From NCBI GenBank assembly GCA_964570175.1, contig CAZMXG010000003.1, forward strand, positions 1 to 64,000: DNA of 64,000 nt, given 5' to 3'. This stretch comes from RBC074 sp964570175. Lineage in GTDB: Bacteria; Acidobacteriota; Blastocatellia; RBC074. Every line of letters begins with the position of its first letter. Position 1 is the stretch's first letter. The translations under genes and the position numbers were made by a program. Shown here one piece after another: positions 34,501-45,900 of the stretch. A model generated the notes under the pieces. That model saw only the letters and a program-made list of their open reading frames with translations. It had not been told where the DNA came from and made no database searches.

Positions 34501-35556
34501 ATGACCAGAAGAATCCTTATTACAATAATGGCAATCGGCTTTGTGCTGCTCGTCGTTGCAGCGCCACATTCGGCGCAGGAGCGCCAGAGGGGCACGAACT
34601 CCAACAGCGGCGAATTACAGGAACCTCGCCAGGTTACGACAGTGACTGAGGCGGAACAATTCCGTAGTGATATGATCGCCCTTTACGATGAAAGCGAGGC
34701 GCTGATCAATTTTCTGGCTCAATACGATTTCTTCCGGCAAAGCGACGCAATGAAGAATTACGACGCCATCCACCAGAAAATGGTGGATGGCCGCAGGCGT
34801 ATTGAATTGATGTCAGCAGCGGGAATCATTTCGCAGGCCCGTAGTTTCCCAGACAATCAGTCAATCAACCTTGCTATCAAACTCTCGCGGAAGATCAGAA
34901 CGGATGGGAAGTTGCAAGATGCTATTCAAGTGACACAGAGGTATGCCCAGGCTGCCCTTAAGCGAAAAGGGGCTTTGTCAGCGAAAAGGGATCTGAATTC
35001 TCGTGGAGTGATTGCAGCACCAGCGTACATTCCGCCAACTTGTAATTACGATGATCCAAGTGCTTACCCATCCGGTGTTGACATTGGCATTCTCGGCGGA
35101 ATTGGCATCGCGTTGCATGCTGTCTCTGATGCACTTCCCGGTGAAATTGAAGAAGCATGTGCCATGATTCCATTTATCCCCCATATCATTGCTTCAATCG
35201 CTGCTGGCGTGTTTGATCAGTACAAAAACCTCGTAGATACCGGATCAGCAGATGCTGCTTATTGCGAGAAGGTGAGGTTTTTTATTGAGGACAAGCTAAA
35301 AGATGATCGCGGGCTTCCTGTGTTGTGGATAAACGATGATTTCTACCTTACGTTTATGCTCAAATCGGTCAGAGCGTCTCTGTCAGCGGCAACTGGCGGA
35401 ATGGTTCCAACGAATTGCGGAGATGCCCGCTTAATGGAAGCTGAAGCCTACTTTACATCGGATGTTTTCAGCGGAACCGGCCCACAACGTGTTGACGCTT
35501 ACAGAAAGCTGCGGGCTGCCTATCAAAACATAGGCGCTTCATCGTGTGTGCAATAA
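34501..35556 (+). CDS. B-family secreted protein B3, unknown function
   Basis: The 351-residue paralog has a signal peptide (MTRRILITIMAIGFVLLVVA, then QERQRG) and the family Cys pattern: CNYDDPSAYPSG, AAYCEKVRFFIEDKL, VPTNCGDARLMEA and terminal SSCVQ, plus an extra Cys in the hydrophobic region (EEACAMIPFIPH). The hydrophobic pair is more divergent than in B1 and B2, and the acidic EIEEA insertion is unique. A TTG six bases upstream is an alternative start, but the ATG at 34501 aligns with paralogs. It is the third of four tandem copies in cassette 1. Confidence 0.8.
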   Translation: MTRRILITIMAIGFVLLVVAAPHSAQERQRGTNSNSGELQEPRQVTTVTEAEQFRSDMIALYDESEALINFLAQYDFFRQSDAMKNYDAIHQKMVDGRRRIELMSAAGIISQARSFPDNQSINLAIKLSRKIRTDGKLQDAIQVTQRYAQAALKRKGALSAKRDLNSRGVIAAPAYIPPTCNYDDPSAYPSGVDIGILGGIGIALHAVSDALPGEIEEACAMIPFIPHIIASIAAGVFDQYKNLVDTGSADAAYCEKVRFFIEDKLKDDRGLPVLWINDDFYLTFMLKSVRASLSAATGGMVPTNCGDARLMEAEAYFTSDVFSGTGPQRVDAYRKLRAAYQNIGASSCVQ

Positions 35557-35632
35557 CTGGCCTTCGGGCAACAAATGCAGATGATGTTTCTGGTCTTTTC
35601 TTGCGTTCGCGCAACCTGACCTCAAACTGGCG

Positions 35633-35678
35633 AAAGGAGTATGCATCTGGGAATCTGTCTAGATGCTTATCACTTGAT
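35633..35678 (+). promoter_or_regulatory. B-gene leader 4: AAAGGAG box plus hairpin
   Basis: AAAGGAG (35633-35639), then GCATCTGG (35643-35650) pairing with CTAGATGC (35659-35666), one G-T wobble. The ATG at 35679 follows 39 nt after the box (15 nt without the hairpin). A mini-frame ATG CTT ATC ACT TGA ends beside the start. Confidence 0.68.
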
Positions 35679-36737
35679 ATGAACAAAAGAATCCTTACCG
35701 TAATGGCAGTAATCAGCTTTTTCCTGGTTGGATTTGCGTCTCCCGGCTCGGCACAGGAACGTCAACCCGGCAATGCGACGACTGTTGGCGTGTCATCGCG
35801 GGGAGATAAGCAGAGCATGAGTTTGTCTGACGCTGAGAAATTGCGCAGCGATCTGGTCGCTGCGTATGCCGAGAGTGAAGAGTTACTCAAATTTCTTGGC
35901 GGTTACACTTCTTTACGGCAAACCAACGCAATGAAGGATTACGAATTGGCAGGTCAGGCGCTGGCCGCTGGACGGATGCGAATTGAACGCATGTCCACAG
36001 AAGAAATCCTGTCACAAACCAGTTATTGGCCTTACGCGAAGACTTTGAACCGCACTGTGAAGTTGTCGCAGAGCCTGAGAACGGATGCAAATTTTCAACG
36101 GGTGCTTCAAAAGATGGAGGGATTTTCGCAAGCAGATCTTCAATCCCTGAATTCTTCGGTGGTGCGTGGAATGAATTCCCGAGGCGTGATTGCAGCTCCT
36201 GCTTACATTCCACCCGACTGCAAGTACGACGATCCGAGCAATTACCCATCCGGCGTTGACTTGGGAATTGCCAAGGGAATCGCAATTGCGCTGCACATCG
36301 CGGTTGAAGCTCAGCCTGCTGAATTTATGATCTTTTGCGTAATCATTCCCAACCCCTTCCGGATCGCTTTTGCAATTGCCGCAGGCATCGTTGATCAAGT
36401 CTTAAATGCATTAACGGCGGTGGCTGCAGATGCCACATATTGCGAATCAATTCGTCTGTTTGTCGAGGACACTCTGACGTCCAATGGCGGGTTCAATGCA
36501 CTCATGATGAACGACGATTATTACCTCACATTTACGATTAAATCGGTTAGGGCATCCCTGACCAGGGCAACCAACCAGGGCGTTCCGACAAATTGTGCGC
36601 AACAACGATTGACGGAAGCATCCGCATTTTTCGATAGCTCTGACAATTTCACTGGAACGGGCCCTCAACGTGTTGACGCGATCAAAAAGCTCCGAGCCGC
36701 CTACCATAACATTGGCGCTTCGGGGTGTATCCAGTAA
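35679..36737 (+). CDS. B-family secreted protein B4, unknown function
   Basis: The 352-residue paralog has a signal peptide (MNKRILTVMAVISFFLVGFA, then QERQPG) and the family Cys pattern: CKYDDPSNYPSG, ATYCESIRLFVEDTL, VPTNCAQQRLTEA and terminal SGCIQ, plus an extra Cys in the hydrophobic region (MIFCVIIPNP). The tail LRAAYHNIGASGCIQ is as in the others. It is the last of the four tandem B genes and is followed after 136 bp by C1, which has an ordinary ribosome binding site. Confidence 0.8.
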   Translation: MNKRILTVMAVISFFLVGFASPGSAQERQPGNATTVGVSSRGDKQSMSLSDAEKLRSDLVAAYAESEELLKFLGGYTSLRQTNAMKDYELAGQALAAGRMRIERMSTEEILSQTSYWPYAKTLNRTVKLSQSLRTDANFQRVLQKMEGFSQADLQSLNSSVVRGMNSRGVIAAPAYIPPDCKYDDPSNYPSGVDLGIAKGIAIALHIAVEAQPAEFMIFCVIIPNPFRIAFAIAAGIVDQVLNALTAVAADATYCESIRLFVEDTLTSNGGFNALMMNDDYYLTFTIKSVRASLTRATNQGVPTNCAQQRLTEASAFFDSSDNFTGTGPQRVDAIKKLRAAYHNIGASGCIQ

Positions 36738-36873
36738 ATGTACTGCATGACTGTCATGGTCGTGCCCCCCACAGCAGTTATTGATAATTCTGGTTTTCTG
36801 GTTTCGGCCACTTGATTTGGAATGGAAGCTCCGCTGATGGATGACGAAGCTTCAATAAATCCGGAGAAAAACG

Positions 36874-39800
36874 ATGCGAACTACACACACACATATAACT
36901 TCCTTGCGGCGCGCCTTATTGGGCGCATTCGCGTTTGTTCTGTTTGCCACTTTGACGTTTGCTTACGCACCGCTTTCGGCAGTCATGGCCAGATTCGGTA
37001 TCAGCAAGCCAATGCCACAGCGTTTGTCGGTGGCCCCGCGACAAAATTCAACCTCATCGCCGGTCACCGCAGAGATCAAACAGGCGATAGCCACGGCAGC
37101 GCCTGTTGCAATGGGCAGCTCTGCGTCACTTTTTGATGCGCCGATCACCAAAATTGCCAGCCCTCCAGATGGAACACCCGTGTCAGGCGGACAGTTGATT
37201 ACGTATACCGTCACTGTGACGAATGATGCGGCGGTGGACGAAACTTTCGGCACGAATCGGCTTCGCGTCCGCGACGTCATACCGGCAAACACCACATACG
37301 AACCGGGAACCGTCACGATTTTGCAGCAACCCGGAAATGGATCTTCCCTCTGGACGTGCAGCTTTGACGGCGGAAACAACCGCATTGAATGTTTGACTGC
37401 GACCGGCGGAATTTTGCGCGAATTCGCCGTTTTCAAGTTCGAATTCAAGGTTCGCGTGAACAGCAGCGCGACGAGTTCGATCGCCAGCAATCAGGCGCAG
37501 TTTTTCAATGAACAGCAATCCGGCGTTGGCGTTGTCACCAATAGTTCAAATACAACCAACCACCCAGTCGCACAGGCGGATTTGGGAATCACCAAGACGA
37601 CGTCGAACCCCACTCCGGTCAATGGTGGCGCAGCCTTCTCCTACACGCTGACAGTTACTAACAACGGGCCAGGAGCTGCGTACGGTGTTGTGGTGACAGA
37701 CCCGCTGCCGCCGGGCATCGTTTTTCAAAACGTGACGGTGGTGAACAATAATGTTGCGGGTTTGGGATTGACCTGCTCCGGGCCGCCAGTTGGGACAAAT
37801 GGTGTCGTCAGTTGTACGGGAAATTTCCCTGTGCCTAGCCCCGCCATACCGACTTCAATCATCACCATTGTGGCTCAGGCAGCGCCGAACTTGGCGTCGG
37901 GTGTGCGCACAAATACGGCAACAGTCGCTTCCAATACACAGGAACCAACGCCCAACGTTTTTCCCAACTCTGCCAGCATTCAACAGAATCTTACGGTTAA
38001 TGCGCCGCTTTCGATCACTAAGACCGGTCCGGCGACAGTCTGCGCGGGTGATACATACACTTACAACATCACGGTAAATAATGGCGGATCAAGCACGGCG
38101 CTGAATGCGACCATCAGTGACCCGCTGCCGGCGAACACTACGTTCTTAAGCTTGAGCGGGTCGGGTGGTTTCACCACTGGCTGCTCGCACAATGGCGGCA
38201 ACCCTGGAACGGTCACTTGCGCGGCTGTAGATATTCCGTCCGGATTAAGCACGCTGAACATTACCGTCAGATTGGCGGCGACTGCGCCGAGCGGCCCATT
38301 GGCCAACACGGCCACCATCACGACTGCTGGCACGGGCACGATTGCAGTTGGCACTTCGACGACCACCGCAACGGTAAACCATTGCGCCGATTTGGAAATC
38401 ACCAAGACGGCTTCTCCGAATCCGGCTGTTGCCGGTCAGGACCTGAATTACACCCTCACGGTGAAAAACAATGGCCCGAGCATTATCGGATCGGGTGAGT
38501 TTGTCGTGAATGACGCGCCCTTCCCGCCGACGGGCACAACCCTGAAAGGCACCATCAGCGCTGTGGGCTTCAGTTGCAATGGGGGCACGACCTTCCCCTG
38601 TACCGCAACTGCTTCGTTGGCGCCCGGAGCCAGCACAACGATCAAATTTACGGTCACGGTCAATTCAAACTTCAACAATGGCCAACCAGGCAGTTGCGTC
38701 AGCAACACTGCCACCGTTGCCACAGTGGCTGGCACGGATTCAGTAGACTCGAACCAATCGAACAACTCTTCGACGATCTGCACGCCGGTTGTGTTTAGTG
38801 CGGATCTGGGAATTGCCAAATCGGCTTTGCCTGTGGTTGACCCGGATGGGGCAGGCCCGTTGGCGCCGGTGGCATTGCCAGTCGTAGGCCCAAATGTGCC
38901 CGCGGGTTCCGTCAATGCTGGCGGCTATATCCGTTACGATTTGCCGTTTAGCAATACCGGAACATCAGACGCGGTCAACGTGATGATCACGGATCAAATT
39001 CCCGGAAACACCGCGTTTGTGGGAGCTTTGGCGACTGGCGGAGTGTTTGTTCCGGCGGCCCAACCCCCAGCGATTCCGTTTACGTTCACGATTAGCGCCG
39101 CTGACACCGCTGCGCCGCTTGGGCCAAATGTTAGCCTGACTTGTGTGGTAAATGGTGCGCCTGGAAGCCAGGCGATCTATTGTCGTCCCCAAGGAAACAC
39201 CGGGTTGACCCCGTCGTATCCCGACGGAAATCTGCCTGCGAGTTATTCCGGCCAGTTGACGTTCTTTGTGAAGGTCAATGAATCGGTTTCGGGCGGAACG
39301 ATTGTCTCGAATCCTGCCAACATCACGTCGGGACTTTGCCCGAACCCTGTGAACCCAGGCCCGGTTTTCCCGCCCAGCGTTTGCGGTGGCACGCCTGATC
39401 CGAATACTGCAAACAACACCACGTTGCCTACGCAAACGGTGGTGATTGCTTCGTCAAACCTGACGATCAGCAAGATTGTTCAGTCGGCGGTTACATCGGC
39501 CAGCAACCCGAACCAGACGGGCCCGATTGGTCCGGCGACGCCTCCGAACGGAACGGCCACAACTGGCACGGCAGTTTTGCCGGGCACGGCTTTAACTTAC
39601 CGCATCACATTGACGAACAACGGACCTTCGGATGTGTCGAACATTCGATTAACGGATGTTTTACCCTCCGGTTTGGAAACGCCGCCGGGCAGAGTGCTTG
39701 GCGTGAAATATCTGCAGGTTTCACCGGTGCTGCCTTCGGGGGCGACGTTCACATGCGCAGCTCCGACGGGCATCAACATCGTCAATAACCCGCAAGGGAA

Positions 39801-42390
39801 TGGCGGTTCGCTGGTTTGCACCGCTCCGTTGTTGTCAGCCAACGCGCCGAACAACACCGCCGCGATTGACGTCACTGTGTTCATTGACCCGGCCACCAAG
39901 GCCAGCCTCGTTGACACGGCGACTTTCGACGCGACCATCAATAATGTGAACCGACCGGTTTCCGGCTCAACGACGCTGACGACCCCGGTCGCGGCGACTT
40001 CAGACCTGGCATTGACCAAGACGCACACGAATGCAGCGGGTGTGGTTGGCGGCCCGATCACGGCGGGAACGACGTTTACCTACACCATCACGGCAACCAA
40101 CAATGGTCCGAGCGCGGCCCAGATGTTCAGTTTGGTGGATACGTTCCCAGCCTTCCAAAAGCTGACAAACATCGAAATTGGTCGCATCAACGGCAATGGC
40201 AATTTTGTGACGCCGAATGCCAAGGATGGAAACGGGAATCCGAACGTGACTTGCACTGCGAATCCGGCGGTTGGTTCTCCAGGAAACACGACCAGCATGA
40301 CTTGTACGGCGTCTGAATTGCCGCCGAACAAAAATCCGGACGGAACAGTCAATCCGGCAGGCACAATCGTCTTCCGCCTGACCGTATTGCAGGATCCGGT
40401 GACGCCACAACCGCTTCCGGCGAATTACCAGAATTGTGTGACGGCGACTTCGATGTCCACCGATCCGGTTCCGGCGAATAACACCAACGTGTGTGATCCG
40501 TTTACTCCGGCGTTTTCGGCTGACCTGTCGGGAACAAAGACCGCAACCCCAGAGCCTGTAATTGCCGGAAACCTGTTGACCTACACCATCACGACAACCA
40601 ACCCCGGGCCAAGCGCTGCGCTGAATCTGATGATCAGCGATCCGCTTCCGGTCGGCACTGTCTTTATCTCTGCGGTGGCCTCCCCTGGCGCGACCCTGAT
40701 GACACCGGCGGTCGGAGCAAATGGCCTTGTCAAAGCGACCTGGAATGCTGCTGGCGGTACGCCTGGTGGATTAACCCCGCCGGGTGTGACCCGCACGCTG
40801 ACCATCGTCGTTCGCGTTTGTCCTGACTTCCAGCAGATTCGCAATCTGACAGATGCTCAGATGTGCGTGCCGAATCTAACAGATACGGCAACGATCAGCT
40901 CAGATACGACTGATCCGAATCCCAATAACAATACGGCATCAGTGACTTCAACCGTCCAGGCGCAATCCGATCTGTCCATCAACAAAGCGGATTCACCTGA
41001 CCCGGCACCGTACAGCACGACAGGGACACCATCGAACATCACGTACACGCTGACGTTTTCGAATGCAGGCCCGTCCAATGCCAACGGCGTAACAATTGTT
41101 GACGTGCTGCCGAAAGGCTTTACGGTGGTGGGAACGCCGACTTCGACGGTTCCAGGCACAACATTCACCATCACGACGACGAACGGCATCACGACGGTTG
41201 TGGCAAATCTGGGTGTGCTTGGCGCTGCCAACCAGTGCCAGTTGACCCGGCCCAGCAGCGGCACAATCGTTATTGTTGCCAGGGTTCCCATTAAACATCC
41301 GTCAATCACCGTCACCAACGTGGCGACGATTGCTTCGACCAACTGCCTGCCTGAAACAGGCACGCTGGCAACGCAATCCAATCCATTGTCCGGAAATCCG
41401 GCGATCATCGTGTCGGGTACAGGAATGCTGGCCAACAACAGGGCCTTTGCCGACACGCGAATCGTGCCCCCTGCTCTGACTGGCAGCCCGTATCTGGCGC
41501 TGTCTGAAGTAAGCGATCAGAAAGAAGGTTCAATCCTTTTCTATCCGATCTACACTTCGGAGGCGGCGAACGCCAACGTGCAGAATACGCGCATTTCCAT
41601 GACCAACACTTCCCCCACTGAAAAGGTGACCGTTCACCTGTTCGCAGTGGACGGTGCAAGCTGTGCAATCCTGGATGCCTTTATTTGCCTGACCCCGAAC
41701 CAGACTGCATCCTTCCTGGCTTCGGACTTTGATCCGGGCAACACTGGCTATGTGATGGCGGTGGCGGTTGAAGATGAAAATGGCCTACCGCGCGCATTCA
41801 ATGAATTGATTGGCGACGAATTCGTCAAATTCTCGTCAGGTCATCAGGCCAACCTGGCCGCTGAATCAATCGCGGCTTCGATGCTGTTCCCGGCTGGGGT
41901 GGATGCGAATGCAACGACAGCGACCCTGCGATTCGACGGCATGAACTACAACAGATTGCCGCGAGTTCTGGCCGCCAGCGGCATTGGCAGCACTGCCGAC
42001 AGTAATTCCACAATGATGATCATTGACCGCGTCGGCGGGAATTTCACCACCAGTGGGGCGCTGATTGGCAATATCACCGGATTGCTGTTCAATGATTCGG
42101 AAATTCAGTACAGCTTCACCGCCAACCTGGGATCGTGCCAATATCGCAAGATATTGGACAACAGTTTCCCGCGCACTTTCACGCCGTTCAATAGTGTGAT
42201 TCCTGCCGGACGCACCGGTTGGATGAAGTTCTGGACAGTGAATGACGGAGCTTTGTTTGGCGCACAGATCAACTTTAACTCTTCCTCTAACGCCAATAGC
42301 GGGGCATTCAATCAGGGACATAATCTGCATCATCTGACGTTGACCGATCAGGCAACGCTTGTGGTGCCGATCTTTATCCCGTCCTGCTAA
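36874..42390 (+). CDS. Giant DUF11-repeat protein C1
   Basis: The 1838-residue product opens MRTTHTHITSLRRALLGAFA, a signal peptide shared in style with C2. About nine DUF11/CARDB-like Ig modules follow (about 85-1530), each marked by a start such as ADLGITKTTSNPTPVNGG, a core YTLTVTNNGPGAA and DPLPPGI. The last 290 residues (about 1545-1838) are a separate domain without DUF11 motifs (SDQKEGSILFYPIYTSEA, ASFLASDFDPGNTGY, RTGWMKFWT) that ends in VVPIFIPSC. Compared with C2, three DUF11 modules (about 232-640) are extra. GGAG at 36862-36865 is the ribosome binding site. DUF11 proteins are generally extracellular stalk or adhesin components; attachment here is not evident. Confidence 0.88.
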   Translation: MRTTHTHITSLRRALLGAFAFVLFATLTFAYAPLSAVMARFGISKPMPQRLSVAPRQNSTSSPVTAEIKQAIATAAPVAMGSSASLFDAPITKIASPPDGTPVSGGQLITYTVTVTNDAAVDETFGTNRLRVRDVIPANTTYEPGTVTILQQPGNGSSLWTCSFDGGNNRIECLTATGGILREFAVFKFEFKVRVNSSATSSIASNQAQFFNEQQSGVGVVTNSSNTTNHPVAQADLGITKTTSNPTPVNGGAAFSYTLTVTNNGPGAAYGVVVTDPLPPGIVFQNVTVVNNNVAGLGLTCSGPPVGTNGVVSCTGNFPVPSPAIPTSIITIVAQAAPNLASGVRTNTATVASNTQEPTPNVFPNSASIQQNLTVNAPLSITKTGPATVCAGDTYTYNITVNNGGSSTALNATISDPLPANTTFLSLSGSGGFTTGCSHNGGNPGTVTCAAVDIPSGLSTLNITVRLAATAPSGPLANTATITTAGTGTIAVGTSTTTATVNHCADLEITKTASPNPAVAGQDLNYTLTVKNNGPSIIGSGEFVVNDAPFPPTGTTLKGTISAVGFSCNGGTTFPCTATASLAPGASTTIKFTVTVNSNFNNGQPGSCVSNTATVATVAGTDSVDSNQSNNSSTICTPVVFSADLGIAKSALPVVDPDGAGPLAPVALPVVGPNVPAGSVNAGGYIRYDLPFSNTGTSDAVNVMITDQIPGNTAFVGALATGGVFVPAAQPPAIPFTFTISAADTAAPLGPNVSLTCVVNGAPGSQAIYCRPQGNTGLTPSYPDGNLPASYSGQLTFFVKVNESVSGGTIVSNPANITSGLCPNPVNPGPVFPPSVCGGTPDPNTANNTTLPTQTVVIASSNLTISKIVQSAVTSASNPNQTGPIGPATPPNGTATTGTAVLPGTALTYRITLTNNGPSDVSNIRLTDVLPSGLETPPGRVLGVKYLQVSPVLPSGATFTCAAPTGINIVNNPQGNGGSLVCTAPLLSANAPNNTAAIDVTVFIDPATKASLVDTATFDATINNVNRPVSGSTTLTTPVAATSDLALTKTHTNAAGVVGGPITAGTTFTYTITATNNGPSAAQMFSLVDTFPAFQKLTNIEIGRINGNGNFVTPNAKDGNGNPNVTCTANPAVGSPGNTTSMTCTASELPPNKNPDGTVNPAGTIVFRLTVLQDPVTPQPLPANYQNCVTATSMSTDPVPANNTNVCDPFTPAFSADLSGTKTATPEPVIAGNLLTYTITTTNPGPSAALNLMISDPLPVGTVFISAVASPGATLMTPAVGANGLVKATWNAAGGTPGGLTPPGVTRTLTIVVRVCPDFQQIRNLTDAQMCVPNLTDTATISSDTTDPNPNNNTASVTSTVQAQSDLSINKADSPDPAPYSTTGTPSNITYTLTFSNAGPSNANGVTIVDVLPKGFTVVGTPTSTVPGTTFTITTTNGITTVVANLGVLGAANQCQLTRPSSGTIVIVARVPIKHPSITVTNVATIASTNCLPETGTLATQSNPLSGNPAIIVSGTGMLANNRAFADTRIVPPALTGSPYLALSEVSDQKEGSILFYPIYTSEAANANVQNTRISMTNTSPTEKVTVHLFAVDGASCAILDAFICLTPNQTASFLASDFDPGNTGYVMAVAVEDENGLPRAFNELIGDEFVKFSSGHQANLAAESIAASMLFPAGVDANATTATLRFDGMNYNRLPRVLAASGIGSTADSNSTMMIIDRVGGNFTTSGALIGNITGLLFNDSEIQYSFTANLGSCQYRKILDNSFPRTFTPFNSVIPAGRTGWMKFWTVNDGALFGAQINFNSSSNANSGAFNQGHNLHHLTLTDQATLVVPIFIPSC

Positions 42391-42413
42391 CGCTTTATTG
42401 TGAAGCGAAAATG

Positions 42414-42454
42414 AAATGCGGTTGCCAAACTGACAAGGTCTGGCAACCGCATTT
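42414..42454 (+). terminator. Terminator closing cassette 1
   Basis: AAATGCGGTTGCCA (42414-42427) pairs perfectly with TGGCAACCGCATTT (42441-42454). The core ATGCGGTTGCCA/TGGCAACCGCAT is identical to that of the terminator after C2, so it was duplicated with the cassette. Confidence 0.8.
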
Positions 42455-42987
42455 CTATTTTGTTCATGACAAAATTTACCAAAAAAGGTTAACCCCTCTG
42501 GACTAACTGGTATGACCGTAATAATCTTCGCAAGTCCGCAACTACATTTTAGGACTGAAATTGGACAAACGTGGTCAGTATTTCGCTGATCTCCTCAATT
42601 GTTTTAGCGCCTTTTAGGGGCGTAAATAACGAGGGATGATGTGCTCTTAACCTTACACAACGTCCTCTCTCGAAGCATTCGTCCGATTCAGGCCTCAACG
42701 AAAAGAATCACTGGGAAAATTGAGTGAGTTGGTCGGGAATTTCCGGGCTAAAGTCTGTCTTCTTCATTGGCTCGGATGGTTTTGTTCCTGGTCGCCGAGT
42801 CAAAATTGCATTTCAACCTCATTGTTTGCAGCAGGTTATGGAATTTGCTGCTGTGGCAAGTCATAGATCTGACAGGTTTTACCTCGCAAGAACTCCAAAG
42901 ATGGTGTCGAAACTTTGCCAGCGCGCGCGATCGCCTCAAGCGCTCATGACGTAGCCCGAAAATTCTCTCTAATTCGAAGGAAAAATT
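42455..42987. other. Intergenic region between the two cassettes
   Basis: About 530 bp with no convincing gene; short open frames on both strands lack ribosome binding sites. It must contain the promoter of cassette 2 if the terminator at 42414 works. No repeat or mobile-element end was recognised at the junction. Confidence 0.45.
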
Positions 42988-45900
42988 ATGCGCACGGAGA
43001 ACCGTCTCTCACGGTTGTTGAGTTTTATGTTGGGACAGGTACGCCAGCGGCAAGCACGCTTTGTTTTGATGTTGTTCGCGATGATGGCGGCGGGATTCTT
43101 GCTCAGCTACCCACTGATTGCAGCGCGGCGAAGCGATGCCCGCCAGGCAACAATCGAACAACCGGCGCTGGCGCCTACAATTTCCTCACCCGCGGCCGCA
43201 ACTATCACGGTCAATGATCCGGGCGAAGCCGTCCTCAACAATGACGGCAAATGCACATTGCGCGAAGCCATTAACGCTGCCAATAACAATACTGCTTCAG
43301 GCGTGGTGGCCGGAGAATGCGTTGCCGGAATGGCTGGCGCGGACACGATTGTCTTCAGCCTTGGGACAGGCACTCCGACTATTAACCTGACTTCTGCGTT
43401 GCCGACCATCACGCAATCATTGACGATCAAGGGGAACACCGGCGGCGCAACGCGTGTGGAATTGAACGGAACGAACGCCGGTGCAAGCGCGAATGGGTTG
43501 ACGATTACGGCAGGCAACAGCTTGATCGAACGAATGGTCATCAATCGCTTTGGCGGAAAAGGTATTGAAATTTCCAGCGGAGGCTTCAACACTGTCAAAG
43601 GCTGCATCATCGGGCTGGATCCTTCCGGCACAATCGTTCGCGCCAACAACCTAGGGATTCTCATTCTCGGCTCTTCCGATAACATCATCGGCGGCACGGC
43701 GATTGGCGAACGTAACATCATTTCCGGGCAGACAACGGACGGCGTGCGCATAGAGGCAGCCACCTCACCGTCCGCTGTGCCGGCTTCCAGAAACAAAGTG
43801 GTCGCGAATTACATCGGTACCGACGCCACGGGCAGATTTGATCTGGGCAATACAGGGTTTGGCGTGAATATCGAAGGCGGAGACCTGTCACGCATCGGCG
43901 GAACAGACACGGCTGAGCGAAACGTGATTTCCGGCAACAATGGCGGCGGGCTGCGCATTGGCGTCGCAACCGGCGCGAATAACCGGGTTATTGGAAACTA
44001 TGTCGGGTTTGACGCCAGCGGCACTTTCCCGCTGGGCAACGGCGTTTTCGGTGGCGGCGGCACAGCGCCAGGCATTTTGATTGACAATGCGCCGAACAAC
44101 TTCATCGGCGGATTGAACGATAACGAATTGAATTACATCGCCAACAACCTGCAAAACGCCGGTGTGGCCGTGGTGGGGACTACTGCCACCGGCAACCGCA
44201 TCATTGGCAATTACATTACGGACAACGTCGGGTTGGGAATTGATCTGGGAAATAATGGCGTTACCGCCAATGACCCGTTGGACGTGGATACCGGTCCAAA
44301 TAATGGACAGAACACGCCAGTGCTGAGCTTGGTCTTGGTGGGCAGTTCTTCGACGACGATTTTTGGTTCGTTGAACAGTCTGCCGCTCAGGTCCTACCGT
44401 CTGGAGTTCTTTTACAACCTTCATTGCGATGCCAGTGGCAGCGGAGAAGGATTGGCGAAGTTTGGCGCGATCAATGTCACAACCGATGCCGTTGGTAGCC
44501 TCAGTTTTGCGCCGAACTTCAATGTCGTGCTTGCGAAAGGACAGGCGATCACGGCAACCGCCACATTGCTGGATGGATTGGGGCAGCCGGTTGAAACTTC
44601 GGAGTTTTCCGCTTGTCTGACTGTTCCAGGGGCGCCTGACACCTGTACCGCTGCACTGTATCCGCCAACGAAAAATCTGCGGTCTTCTGCAAGCAGCTTT
44701 TCCGTCGAAGTTTCTCTTGCGGTTTTGTGTCCCTGGGGAGCGTCGAGCACTGTTCCCTGGGCGACCATCGGTTCCGGCTCTCCGGGACTTGGCAGTGGAA
44801 CAGTGACCATCAATGTCCAGGCCAACACTGGACCCCAACGCGTCGGGCAACTCAGCATTGCAGGCAAAGATTTTTACATCACCCAGGAAGGCCCCTGCAC
44901 CACCGCCATCAATCCGGTGGCCTCAACTTTCTCGGCAGCGGGAGGAACGGGAAGTCTTGAGCTTTCCACAGGAGCAGGCTGCACCTGGACAGCCTCCACG
45001 CTTTCGCCGTGGATAACGATCAATACGGCAACCAGCGGTTCCGGACCGACTGTGTTGGATTACACGGTTGCGCCGAATACCGGGGCTTCCATACGCGCAG
45101 GGCAAATTCTGATTGGCGGCCAGATTTTTATCGTGTCGCAAGATGCTCCCTGCACGCCCACAGTCAGCCCGCAAAACCAGCAGGTTCCTGCTGCAGGAGG
45201 CGGATTTTCCGCCAGTATCTCCATCGGAGCGGGCTGTCCTTGGTCGGCGGCGACAGGGGATTCGTGGATTACGTTGACGCCTCCGGCCAGCGGGACCGGC
45301 AATGGCACGCTGAATTACACCGTGGCGGCAAATCCGGGAAGCGCACGCTCCGGGATTATCACCGTTGCCGGAAAATCTTTGATCGTGAATCAGGACGGCG
45401 GTTGCACCGCCACGCTTAGCCCTACAAACCAGAATATCGGTCAAAGCGGCGGGATTAACTTTACTGTGGATGTCAGTATCGGAGCCGCGTGCAACTGGTC
45501 TGTGTCCACGGCCACATCCTGGATAACGATTCTTTCGCCGGCGAATAACATCGGCAACGGCACCGTTACCTATTCCGTGACGGCCAATCCCGGAACACAA
45601 CGCTCCGGTTCCATCAGCATCGCCGGGCAGACATTTAACGTGACGCAAGACGGCGCTTGCAGCTACACCCTTTCGCCCACCATCAGGCAATTCACGGTCG
45701 AAGGCGGAACCGCAACATTGAACATTACCGCGCCCTCAGGTTGCGCCTGGACGGCAACTACGACGACGCCTTGGGTAACGCTCACCTCCACTGCTTCGGG
45801 GTCGGGCAATGGCTCAGTAAATTATTTCGTTTCCACGAACGGCAGCGGATCCACTCGCGGGGGTTCGATCACGGTGCAGGGGCAGACGCTCAACATTTCT

